Positions 22,552 to 33,900 of a stretch of 64,000 bases of DNA are shown piece after piece. Made by a program: the position numbers and the translations under genes. This DNA is from Acanthochlamys bracteata (Eukaryota; Streptophyta; Magnoliopsida; Pandanales; Velloziaceae), in assembly GCA_019914995.1 (NCBI GenBank), contig CM034131.1, positions 8,216,501 to 8,280,500 of the forward strand, in the 5' to 3' direction. Within the stretch, counting starts at the first letter, position 1. The number at the start of each line of letters is the position of its first letter. The notes beneath the pieces were generated by a model that saw only the letters and a program-made list of their open reading frames with translations, did no database searches and was not told the origin of the DNA.

Positions 22552-23261
22552 CTACAATTGGTAGAGATAGCTCAATACTTCATGTGTGTAAAAAATATGC
22601 GTAAAAAGTTGAAAATAAAAGCATCTCAGTAGATTAAAAGTTCTACGTTGATAGTATAGTAGTGTAATAATGGAGCAAAGGTGTGGAGGACTCTGATCTA
22701 CCCAAAACATAAAAATACAAAGAAAATATCGCAACACAAGAAAAGGCCAAGTTACCAAGAAATACCCGATAATGAAGGAATACAGAAGAACGCCAGCAGC
22801 AGCACAGCGTTCGCCAATGCAACACCGCAGTAGAAGCAAAACGATCCCGTGAGGCTGAGTCCACCAGTGTAAGTATGCCTTGCTTCTTCTCAAATACCTC
22901 CCTGCATCTTTTGAAGCTCTTAGGAATCCTTTCCCCTTTGCGCTGACAAGCACGAATCCCCCACTCGTTCACTCCAGGACAACTCCGCCCAATCTGAAAT
23001 TCGTCTACACGCCTGCCGCGCAACTCGTGCAAGAGAATAGGAATTCGTCTGTCTCCGACAATGATCCCCATTCCTCTTGCCAGCACTCGCACCACTGCTA
23101 CCATTGCTTTGATTACGGATCCCAGACACACTCTCGAAACATTTTACGTGAAAATAATGAAATTCTTGTAATGCTTGCTTTGGCTGCAGCATGCTGGTGT
23201 ACGCGACGGAGACGCAAACTACGGCTGGGCCGTCTCTTGTAACGGTCATCTCCAAATTCAA
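22552..23261 (-). other. Multi-frame open region downstream of the MCTP gene, unrecognised
   Basis: All three minus-strand frames hold long overlapping open frames: 22920-23261 (113 aa), 22643-23131 (162 aa) and 22552-22953 (133 aa). Base composition is less AT-rich than in the neighbouring spacers. One frame encodes a strongly hydrophobic stretch, GVLLYSFIIGYFLVTWPFLV. None of the three translations resembles a family I know. It may be a young or decayed gene, a captured fragment, or an untranslated transcript. I cannot choose a frame. Confidence 0.2.
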
Positions 23262-23504
23262 ATTGCACTACTTCCCATCAAATCCAGTTTATCTAAACCA
23301 TGGCCCATCGAATAAAGGGGCAGTGGGCCATTCAAGCATTTAAATAAAAATTACCTCACCGACGAATTTCAATTTTCAAAAGCCCATAGACTTCCATCAA
23401 AAGCAACAAAAAGGGATTACATTGTTATCCACCATTCACCAACCATATATAAAAACACTTATATTTAGTAACTAATTAATTATTATAAGAGAAGGACAGT
23501 GGTC

Positions 23505-26500
23505 CTACAGAATCCGGTCGGAGTTCGACGGAAGTCGGCGAAAGAAATTAAACGCCGGCGAAGGCATGTCGTCTCTGAACCTTGGGTGCCTTAGATAATA
23601 AAACCCGGCAAGCAGCAGCAGAAGCCTGAACGGCACGGCGTAGAACACCAGCGAAGCCACAACACAAACGGCGGCGAAGATTCCGGTGGCTCGCGGGTCT
23701 CGCCAACTCATTAACGCCTCTATTCTTTCTCCTTGCGCTGCGATATCTCCGAGTAGAACCTGAGCTCGCCCAGCGAGAGTACGGAGTCTGTCGTATCGCA
23801 TTCTAATTACATCTTGTGGCCGGGTTGTTGGCATTCCGTCGAATTCTTCGTCGAGCTCATCAACTCCGACTGAATCAACCTGGGAGAGTCTTGGGTCCAT
23901 CCCTGCTGGTTCTCTCGGTCTCCAGCGGTATCGCCATGCGAGAATCATCACTAGATAAAGGCACGCAGAGGGAAGGATCATGTGTGGGCATAGAAGAACA
24001 GCGGCGAGAAGGGCATGGACGAGGACCGTAGTCGTCGGGTGAGCCCAAGTACGAACACTGTGTGTCCACCGAAGCAGAGCTGCTATAGCGGAGAGACAAT
24101 TGATTACGCGGAACCAGTTGGCTTTACTCCGGCGGAGACTCCAAGTTTGTGCATCGGTATCGAGCATGTACTGAACAACTTCCGGTCCCAACGGCGGCTC
24201 GGACCGTGCAAGTCGGGCGGATACGATGCGCATTGCGGTGTGCCGGAGCATGTCCTGCTGTGCTGGGCTTAGCGGGAGGACGTAGTGCATCCGTGGCAGC
24301 ATTGGGCTTCGGTAAGACTGAATCAAGCTGAGCCACGATGAACAAGAGAACCGGAATGCTAATTCAATCTCCCCCATCTTCTTCGCTCCCCCCGGAGTTA
24401 TTGCAGTGAGCGGATAAGTGTTTACATAAACTTTGTTCACGTCTAGTGTAGATAGACGGATTCGAACCTTGCCGATGCGTACATCTTTCATTGCAGCTGC
24501 TGCAGTTTTAAACCGGGAGTTGTCGAAGACGCCAATGGTGAGAACAGTACAGGGATCGAAGACGTCCCAAGCGTACTGCTCATTCCATCTTGGATTGAAC
24601 TGATCAATGATCGTTCTCGTTCGTGCCCATTTAGGGCCGTACTTGAGCACCACGTAGGCGTCCGTCGACCCGCTGGAACCGTCTTTTGATACCTTCATCG
24701 GCACTAAATTCGCCGCACCGCGAACACCGACTTCTAACAGTCCGATTGATGGCTTGGAAAGCTGCTTCGACGCAGCCCTAACATCGCTGGCAACGTGTGC
24801 AGCTTCTTCTAAAACATGGTACCCGCCTTCTAGGCAAACACGCACATGCACTCTGCCGGCGTAAGGCCGGGATTCGTCGCCGCATAAGTTTAGCCACCGT
24901 GAAGGCGGCTCAGCTCGGTCGTCAACCCTCCGGTGAATGCTTGATAGCGGAACCTTTGTTTCGCCTACAGGCTTGCACGCTGTCGCGTCTTCTAAAATGA
25001 TCGTGAGGAATGGATCAAATGGCTCTGCTGCAACGAACACAAGGTCTTCGTTCCAACTTGGATTAGCAGAGCTTGAAGAAGAAGGAAGCGGCACTCTAGA
25101 TGTCTTGAACACTTGTGCTCCAAGCTGAGCCTTCACGAACAGCTCCGCTCCGATCGAAGCCACTGGTGCCGTCTTCGATTTTGAATCTGGAGTAGAAACC
25201 AGCGGCAGGCGGAGATCTTGGGTCTGGATTACCGTTAACCGGAGATACCAAAGCTTTGGTGAAAGATAAGCTTTGGAACGAGTGTGAACGATGAGCCCGC
25301 CGGAATCAGATTGCCAAGCTTCTTGGAACGCCTCATCTGCTTGAGTACCAACCCAGACAGCAAGCATGACGTCATTCGCCGATGAAGTTTCTGGCGAAGA
25401 GCTTTCTAGTGTGTACCACTGCGGAGCGAGGGGGCTATCCTGAGAAGTCCGCTTTGGGATTTCTTGAAATTCAAAGGTCACCATCCCAAGGCTTGTCTCA
25501 ATCGCTGGCTTATCTCCTTCCTTCTTCTCTTCCCATACTGAAACTTCAAGTGCGGCGGAGCTCAGGCTTTCTTTGTGGAAGGCGAATACCTGATCCCAGT
25601 CGGCGTTCGCCTGCATGGTCTTTGTCCTCACGTCGTGGCTTCCGATAACCAACTTCGCATACAGTAAACAATCACCAGCATTGGCGCCAGAATGCTTTGC
25701 CCGCAGAACGCGAACAAACAGATAAGAAACACGATTGACGAGATCGTAGGAACTGCTTGCGGCGCGCTCGATTGTCACCGGTCGGACTTCGAGATCACTG
25801 AAACCAGAGTGCTGGGTTCCCTTCACCGGAGTCGTCACCACCGTAGGTGGCGGAGAGGGCTTCTGTTTCTTCTCTTCTTTGTTCTTACCTCCGCCGGAAG
25901 CTGGCGTTGCTTCTCCTTTGGATTTCTCCTCTGATTTCTTTTCCTTTTCTGCTTTGTTGCTCTGTTTCTTCTCTGGTGTTTTCTGCTCTGTTTTCTTAAT
26001 CTCTTCTTTTACTTTCTTCTCTTCACCATCCTTTGATTTCTCATTCTCTTCACCTTTCTTCTTTTCCTTCGCCGTCATTTTCTCTACCTTCGTCTCCGTT
26101 GCTTCAACAACTTTAGCCGTCTTCGATGAAGCTTCATCGACATAGTAAACTTTCAAACCGATCTCTCCCTTCACCTGAGAAAAAACGCTTCTTTTCTCAA
26201 GCGGGTAGTACACCAAACTCTCCGATGCAGACTTCGCGAAGCTCGATCCAGAGATCTTCACCTTCCCCAAAAACGTGCTCCTCTTCACCGTCTTCTTATC
26301 GTTGTAGATATTAACTTCAAGCGTGTCATAGACCGTGGTCTCCGGATCATGTACACTGAACTCAAGCCTTTCATCCCACTGAGGATTAAGATCTCGTTGT
26401 ATCGTCTTCGTTCTTCTCCGCTGTCCATCGTAGTCGACGATCGCGTAAGCGCTCGCCGTTCCTTGCCCATCTTTCGGCATCAAATTCCTCGCACTACAAA

Positions 26501-26537
26501 CTTCCACTACCAGCTTCTTCCCTCCACTCTCCGCCAT
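23505..26537 (-). CDS. Multiple C2 domain and transmembrane region protein (MCTP, QUIRKY/MCTP16 group)
   Basis: Single-exon gene for 1010 residues, the usual length and structure of plant MCTPs. C2A is at residues 8-130 (KLVVEVCSARNLMPKDGQG). It is followed by a Lys/Glu-rich linker at about 150-225, a C2 domain at about 265-375, another at about 425-560 and the last at about 600-730. The PRT_C region follows from about 745, with hydrophobic segments near 850-895 and 955-985, ending NFFRRLPSNSDRIL. Family knowledge: MCTPs sit in the endoplasmic reticulum, bind plasma-membrane lipids through the C2 domains and tether the two membranes at plasmodesmata. QUIRKY acts with the receptor kinase STRUBBELIG in organ shape. 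The acidic/basic linker and the N-terminus resemble MCTP16 or its chromosome-3 relative more than QUIRKY itself. The short plus-strand frames across the gene are shadows. Confidence 0.95.
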   Translation of the reverse strand: MAESGGKKLVVEVCSARNLMPKDGQGTASAYAIVDYDGQRRRTKTIQRDLNPQWDERLEFSVHDPETTVYDTLEVNIYNDKKTVKRSTFLGKVKISGSSFAKSASESLVYYPLEKRSVFSQVKGEIGLKVYYVDEASSKTAKVVEATETKVEKMTAKEKKKGEENEKSKDGEEKKVKEEIKKTEQKTPEKKQSNKAEKEKKSEEKSKGEATPASGGGKNKEEKKQKPSPPPTVVTTPVKGTQHSGFSDLEVRPVTIERAASSSYDLVNRVSYLFVRVLRAKHSGANAGDCLLYAKLVIGSHDVRTKTMQANADWDQVFAFHKESLSSAALEVSVWEEKKEGDKPAIETSLGMVTFEFQEIPKRTSQDSPLAPQWYTLESSSPETSSANDVMLAVWVGTQADEAFQEAWQSDSGGLIVHTRSKAYLSPKLWYLRLTVIQTQDLRLPLVSTPDSKSKTAPVASIGAELFVKAQLGAQVFKTSRVPLPSSSSSANPSWNEDLVFVAAEPFDPFLTIILEDATACKPVGETKVPLSSIHRRVDDRAEPPSRWLNLCGDESRPYAGRVHVRVCLEGGYHVLEEAAHVASDVRAASKQLSKPSIGLLEVGVRGAANLVPMKVSKDGSSGSTDAYVVLKYGPKWARTRTIIDQFNPRWNEQYAWDVFDPCTVLTIGVFDNSRFKTAAAAMKDVRIGKVRIRLSTLDVNKVYVNTYPLTAITPGGAKKMGEIELAFRFSCSSWLSLIQSYRSPMLPRMHYVLPLSPAQQDMLRHTAMRIVSARLARSEPPLGPEVVQYMLDTDAQTWSLRRSKANWFRVINCLSAIAALLRWTHSVRTWAHPTTTVLVHALLAAVLLCPHMILPSACLYLVMILAWRYRWRPREPAGMDPRLSQVDSVGVDELDEEFDGMPTTRPQDVIRMRYDRLRTLAGRAQVLLGDIAAQGERIEALMSWRDPRATGIFAAVCVVASLVFYAVPFRLLLLLAGFYYLRHPRFRDDMPSPAFNFFRRLPSNSDRIL

Positions 26538-27938
26538 TAACAGAATATATCACCAAAGTTTTCTTTCAGTAGTTTTTGCTTCAATTTTCTTGAAGAAGGA
26601 AAAGAAATAGTTGGAAAAATATAGTGATTTGATAGAGAAAGTAAATGTGGAGTAGACCGTTGAAGGTTTTGGTTTTCAATAGCAGCGGTGGTGATGGGGA
26701 AGATTGTGCTACCGTTACAGTGGTGGGGTAAGTTTGAGAGTTGCGGACTTGAAGTCTTAAATAAAAGAATGGGACCCGCCTCGTCACTGAGTACACGTAG
26801 AACGAGCACGGTCCGCTTTATTTTTCGTGATTCGAATTGGTGAGCTGGCAGAACAGCTATACATTCATTCCGCCGCCAATCAGTAAACATGAACTCTTTC
26901 ATGTATATATTTACGGTATTGGGTTCAGTGGACAGTGGACACGCTCTTCGTAGTTGTAGAGTATAGCCGTTGAATCACGGCGGACGCATGAACGCTGAGT
27001 GCACACGTCCGCCACCGGCGTCGGCAAGTAAGGGTAAGATGGTAATTAATGTTTGTAGAAAATTTAATTATTGTGTGATTGTTGTTGTTTGATTCCTCAC
27101 ACGTTCGTTGCTGAGATACACACAGAAGGAAAGGTGATCATGTTTTGTTAAATATATAATATGGAAGAATCAGAGTTGTTGATGTGTTACTATGCAGAAA
27201 TGAACGTTGGGTTTGTTGCTGTGTGCTCCCTTCATACAGACTGCCATTGGCAAACAAAAGAGTAAACCAGATCAGAAAGTTTGCAGAGATCCACGTGAGA
27301 TTCCACTATAAGAAAAAACGAAATGAACTGAAATCCGGCAACAGGGACAGAGGTCTCATGTGCTTCGGTGGGTTTAGGTATATATATCAATGTCCTGTAG
27401 TTTCTGGTAAATTTCTGGAGAGTTAGATCAAGGTTTCTTTTTGGTAGGTGATCATGATGTGGATTAACATGTGTTTTGTTCTCTTATAACCTGTTCGTTT
27501 ATGATCCATTTTCTATTCTGACAGTATTATTGGATTCTTTGTTTCTTCTTAGGATTCCTGTGTGGATATCTTCAGGAAGACCAACATGCTTGTGAGCTCC
27601 AAAAGGTTGGGTTGATAAACGGGCAGGAAGCTTATTAGTCCTTTAGGCTGAGATTTCTTGGGCAATTTTTTTTATGACTGGCCTTCTTTCGTTTAAGGAC
27701 TACGTTTGTTGAAATGTAAATTAATGGTTCGAAAGTGCAAATATCTCACTAATTAGTTAATTATCCCCACCATTTATCGATCGACTCCTCCATCTTCTCC
27801 AGTTCGTCTTCGCCATCAATCAAACTGGTGCTCTTGTTACTCTTCAAGAGTACTTAAAAACTCCGCTCAATCCAATAACTCCAATCTTTCTAAAATTCTC
27901 TAAATCTTTATTTTGTTTGAGTTGAATGCTCAATCGCA
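26538..27938. other. Divergent spacer between the MCTP and NOT3 genes
   Basis: This 1.4 kb holds the two leaders and promoters. On the minus strand AAATATATAC at about 26904-26912 is a TATA-like site roughly 370 bases upstream of the MCTP start. A pyrimidine-rich stretch at 27770-27900 looks like the NOT3 leader. Small open frames at 26537-26902 and 27184-27426 show no family resemblance. Confidence 0.5.
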
Positions 27939-30900
27939 ATGGGCGCAAGCAGGAAGTTGCAGGGAGAGATTGATCGGGTTCTCAAAAAGGTCCAGGAGGG
28001 TGTTGAGCTCTTCGATAGCATCTGGAACAAGGTATTGCTAGATGACCAGTTTATATCGTCTTTCTCACGAAATTTTCGTTTAATTTTGTCAATTTATTTT
28101 GTTTTTCGGTTGATTAGGTTGTGTTTCTGGTGCAGGTTTATGATACGGAGAATGCGAACCAAAAGGAGAAGTATGAAGCTGACCTGAAGAAGGAGATTAA
28201 AAAGCTTCAGCGGTACCGCGACCAGATTAAGACCTGGCAGCAATCAAGTGATGTCAAGGATAAGAAGGTTTACTTTGAATTTTATTTGATAGCTGAAATA
28301 AATCTGTCTAATTAAGTTTGATATAGTAAATAGAAATGTATGGAGTCGATTTTTTCTCTCTGCTTCCTGAAAACGTGGAGCTTATTTTAGTATTTTATCC
28401 GAAAGTATTCAAAAAATGTTGTTTGGCTGAATATAGAGATGCGTTCAGCTTCCACTTGGACTCTGATACTTAGATGCTACTATTTAAACTGGCACAAACA
28501 ACAATTTTGGAATACTACTTATTTGCGTTCATTTTAGTATAAATGCTTACTTTCTTTTTTAAAGTTACGGATTATTATGGTAAAATGTACATCAGATCTT
28601 TCATGTCTGTCTCATTACAGAAACAAAGGGTTGGAATTGGACAAGCTTCATTTGAGAATTTGAACTCCTGGCTGCATTGTCATTTTTTGAGTGCAATTCA
28701 TGTGCTTTAACAGAGTCGACAAATTCCAGTGTTTGTATTCTATAAAGGACAGCTGCTAGAGTCAGTGTAGTACTCTATGTGAGTTAGCTTGTTAGGATAT
28801 CAAAAGCTGCATGTAATATCAATTCTGCTTTTTCCTTCAGATACCTGCATTTGCAATACCTGTTTCTGGAATTTGATCCTCTTTTATCATGTTTCTCGGC
28901 AGTCGAGATTCTTTCTGGACTTCTTTTCAGACTTCTTCAGTTTTTGTAATTATCCTCATTCCTGCTGCAGATATTTTGATATTGAAATGCCACATTCTAG
29001 GGATATTGACATAGATAATCTTTTTTTATGAGCAGCCTCTTATGGATGCACGAAAGCAGATTGAGAACAAGATGGAACGGTTCAAAATTTGTGAAAAAGA
29101 GACCAAAACAAAAGCTTTTTCCAAAGAGGGTTTAGGCCAACAACCTAAAACTGTAAGGACAAACTTGCTGAATTTCTTTGTTTCTTGTTGCTCGTTTTAT
29201 CTCAACTCTTATCTGAATATTGTTTTGTATTAATTCATTCAATGGGATTCCGAGACTTAGTGTGAGAAATGCTTGTTTGGAAGCTGGCTTGTTCTTTGAA
29301 ATTGTGAGTGGGCATATGGTTTTCAGGAAGTTGAGAAGTGGTAGATTTGGTGGACCACCCACAACATAGATAGATATAAATCAACCGTAGACTGTGAGGT
29401 TATCTTCATTCGAAACATAGAACAAATTGGCCATATTTTTATTGTCGCTCTAAGTGCAAATTTGTTTGCACTTTTTTAGGGGGCTAATATATTAGTTACT
29501 CCAGGACTTGTTCTCTTTGTTTTTATTATTGTATTTGGCGGAGATGATTCTATCCAACTGCCACTTCCTATTGAATTAGTTTGTAAATATTGTTCTCTTG
29601 GAAGTACCTAATTCTCACTGCTTATTTAATCAATATGAAGTACAATAACTATCTTAAAGAAAGCCCTTCATTTCTAGCACTTACCTTGCCTTTCCTAAAT
29701 TGTGCTCGTACTCAAATAATAATAACCCATTCCTGTAAGTTTATTCTCAATTAAACTCCTGCAGGCTGAATTGCCGTTGACCTGCAGTGTCCAAGACCAA
29801 CTAGTTCATTCAGCTTTTACTCTCCACTTTTTCAGTATGTAACATATTTTAGGCAAAAATTAGTTTTCTCACCAATGTAGTTAATATCCTTGATCTCAGT
29901 CTACTCTTTCATAATTCTGTATAGATGATAGATCCTTTCAAGCTCTCATCTTTGTAGCTGGTAGGAAAGTTGTGTGAAGTAAAGTATGAATATTTAGTAT
30001 TATGTTTTTTTCTGTTCTACTAATAGTATATATTACTTGTTATTGCTGTTTTTTTGGTGGAATAGGATCCAAAAGAAAAGGCCAAGTCAGAAACAAGAGA
30101 TTGGCTGAATAATGTGGTAAGCGTTGCATCTGTTTAACCTTCTGGTTAATCATAGATCAACATCTATTTCAAGTATGAGATCCCAATTACCACTAAGAGT
30201 TTTTTGTTATTATTCTAGTTACATTGTACGGCAAATAAATGAATTTCGGGCTTTTCTTCCTTGTTTAAGCTTAATATGCAGCCTAAGGTGACATTTTCCA
30301 ATAATGTTTAATTCTATCCTATTTTTGTTCTTACAACTGTCTTGCACTCTTGTTATGTCTGTATTTTAATAGCTAGTTAAATGTTTATAGAGCTTTATGT
30401 TATATTAGCCTGCTGTTGCAATGTGCGTCTCCCTTTTCTTCTCAATATGTTATCCTTTTTCTTGTCCAAATCGAGATGATGTGCGGATCGCTTGTTCATA
30501 TCTTAGAATTGACATCGAACTGTGATTATGTCCTGCTAAATTATTGTGTAGGACCAAAGAGTGGATTTTCACATTGGTTTTTCCTTTTGAGCTCCTTGAT
30601 TAAATTCTTAGATACTATAGACACGATTTTTATTGACTTAAATAATGGTGTTATATTTGTGAAATATTTTTAATATGACATGGGTTTTAGGTAGGTGATC
30701 TGGAAAGTCAGATAGATAACTTCGAAGCGGAGGTTGAGGGTCTTTCAGTTAAGAAAGGAAAGACAAGGCCTCCTCGACTGGTAAGCTTGTTTAGATGGCT
30801 ATATGTTCATATAGGACTATAACGTCATGATAACCGCGATCATTGATTTGTTGGAGATGCTCCTTGCAGGTCCACTTGGAATCATCTATTGCTAGGCATA

Positions 30901-33900
30901 AAGCTCATATATTGAAGCTGGAGTTGATCTTGAGATTATTGGATAATGATGAATTGAGTCCTGAACAGGTTAATGACGTTAAAGACTTTCTTGAAGATTA
31001 TGTCGAGCGCAATCAGGTATGAGTCGTTGAACATCATATAACTGATGCTTGCTGCTTAGGGGCTTACTAGTCAAATTTGTCATTTTGTTGTGTGTAGGAT
31101 GACTTTGATGAATTTAGTGATGTGGATGATCTTTATAGCTCATTACCATTAGACAAGGTCGAAGCTCTTGAGGATCTTGTTGGATCATCAGGTCTTGTTA
31201 AGGTAGTGTATGCTTTGTTATTTGATTTCTTTTCTCAGTATTTGCATCCATTGTCTTATCTTTCATAGATTTTCTATTTATTAGCAAAACATGGTTAATA
31301 TGATCATGCATGTTCTATGTTTGTCACTGATAGAAGTTGAGATGCAACAGTCAAGGGTGTATTTGCTATTTTGAGAAAGCTGTACCTCATTTGCTCTTTT
31401 CCGTTTGTGCATTTTTCATAGAAATTGAGTGGTTGCTGTGTAATAGAATGCTTATGATCTTCAAATTCTTAGTCTCTTGTTGTTGCACGGTTGCATGTGC
31501 AATATGTTGGTTACAGCTACTTGTACTTTCATGATATTGGACCTGAGAAATTAAATAATGTTGAATTAGGGGTAAAACAATTAAATTTCAAATGATAAAG
31601 ACTAGATGTCATTTGTTCTTCTCATCTGAGTGCCTAATGTTTGATGCTGTTTCTTGTGGGTTGAAAATCTGCTTCTCCTTGTTTTCCGATGTAAACCAGG
31701 AAGTACCTGGTTGCAGGATTGGTTGCTTGCTGGGATTTTAAATGAAAATGGCTATGGAAGCATTTGCATATGTTTGTTTTCATTGACTAAGCTGTTGTGC
31801 TTGAAGAAGTTGTAATACCTTTGGTTATGTTTAAAATTTTACTTAGTGCTTTTAAGAGGTTATAATTTGTTCCCAAGAAATTTAGGATTCTTCATTAGAA
31901 TAACCAAGACAATGTATGCTGGCTGGATGCGGCGAAGTTGCATAACATGATCCTCAGCAGGTAAAACCATCAGACAGCATGGTGAATATGCAATTTTCAT
32001 TTTGCTTGAATCGTGTTGGAGTTCATATTAGTTCAAGTTTCATCAAAGCGGAGTGTATAGTATAATTAGGAAGGTAACCCTTCATGTATTTGATTATGCT
32101 GTTCGTTCATGTGTATTGATTATGTTGTTGCATTGCGCACATTGTTATCGTTTTCTATGTTCTACTTATGTGTGTTAACGGAGTAAGATAGTAGATATGC
32201 TGGTAGATTTCATCCAAAGAAGAAGGTCTCAAATGGTTCAAGCTTTTTCATTGTATGACAAAACTTCCTTAGCTTTTCATTGTCAATTTTTTTCTGTAAG
32301 TTCAGCAGGAGATGTTCTTTTCACGTCTGTTTTTCATCTACAGAAGATTTCGTCAAATTGATAGTTCAGGAGTAGATTTTACTCCTACTAATTACAAGCG
32401 AAGTCAATTTTTGTTTGGAGATTTAGAAAGAAAAAAACCAACAACTTACACAGTGCTGCTGTTGTTGGTGAAATGGCAGCTGCTTCATATCTTTAAACTG
32501 TATAGATAATGCACTTCTTCTCTTTGCAGCTCGGTATTTTCTTGCACCTAGTTAAATTCTTTCTTTTTGTGAATGTTGGATGTGGATCGTTTGTTATTCG
32601 CGTCATTTTGTTTGAGCTTGGAATATACCTGTGCAGTGCATCTTTCTTACTTTTCCTAAAGCCAAAGGTAAATTGCACAATATTATACATTTATAGTGAT
32701 ATAATTCTTTCGAATATTTTCCTTTATAAGTATGCATTTATCATGTGTATGCTATCATGTTAGGGTGTTTGCTATTCTTTTATATTTTTCCTTTTACTAG
32801 GTCTATATTTCTTTTTCATGTTGTCTATGTTGACAGGCTGTATCTTCTGTTTCTGCTGCAAGTTCTGTGTTAGGTGTGAAGAACTCCCTGACAAATTCAT
32901 CATCCCATTTGTCGGTGAGTCTCTTTGAGGGGTAGTTTGTCAATGTTGCCACAAAAGAAGCATGAACCCTGAATCATTGTGGTACTTTTGAGCCGGTTCA
33001 TGTGATTGTTTGTTCTTTCTAACACTAACTTTTGGCAGTCATTGTAACTGTAAGCATAGTATTTCTAATGCTTTTGATGTGAGATTGTTGTTGTAGCTAG
33101 AATCTCAGGTTGGTTTTTACCTTTTTGAGATCCATTATGCTTCATTATGGTTGCTTAGGATTTGATCTTTTTGAGAACCTTACTAGTCATGTGATATTGC
33201 TATAGTAAGTAGTCTTGCCTTAGGACTATTGATTTTCTCTCTCTTTTATTCCTCCACAACGTCCAACTAGCTTGTTCATTCTTTTCGCTCCTCGTTCTTT
33301 ATGTTAGAGGGCTGGAGTGTGGTGTAAGGATGCACTGCAGAAATACCTTACTTTGCTGTTGGATTAATATGTGATTAACATATAAGTTCTTTGTACTTTC
33401 TTTATATATCAATTTTTGTACTTTATTAAGCAGATTGCATCTTTCATCTGTTCAGCTGAAGGACTCTTCACAGGATTGTGAGGAGGCAAATTCTCAGGAC
33501 AGCAATGCAGATAGCGTTCCAAAGACCCCACCTTCCAAAAGTTCACTGTTGCAATCTTTGGCTCCTGCTGCTTCCCCTAGTGTGACATCTGTTAGCCAGA
33601 TAATATCTAACTGTTCATCTTCTTCTACTACTACTGCGGCCATCTCCAGTCGTCCATTAGTTGGTGGGCTATCAGTTCCATCACTTATTTCTGGTCCAGC
33701 TAATGAACGAAGCGTATCAGAAACTGCAGTTGCTGCTGTTTCTTTGTCACTTATAAACCCTTCTGTTTCAGTGAAGGAGGATGATATGGCCATCGTCCCT
33801 GGCCGCAGATCATCTCCAGCCATCCCAGAAATTGGCCTAGGTAGAAGTATAAGCAGGGGACTGTCCAACCAGTCATCTCTGAGTGCTCCTGTGAGTCTAG

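Noticed and set aside
27184-27426. 80-residue plus-strand frame upstream of NOT3
   Set aside because: No recognisable motifs, no clear promoter or splice context; probably spacer between the divergent MCTP and NOT3 genes.
32312-32763. Open frames in NOT3 intron 7
   Set aside because: Hydrophobic, T-rich translations with no family match; flanking NOT3 exons join in frame without them.
33494-33868. Antisense frame across NOT3 exon 9
   Set aside because: Mirror of the Ser/Pro-rich linker; no supporting signals.
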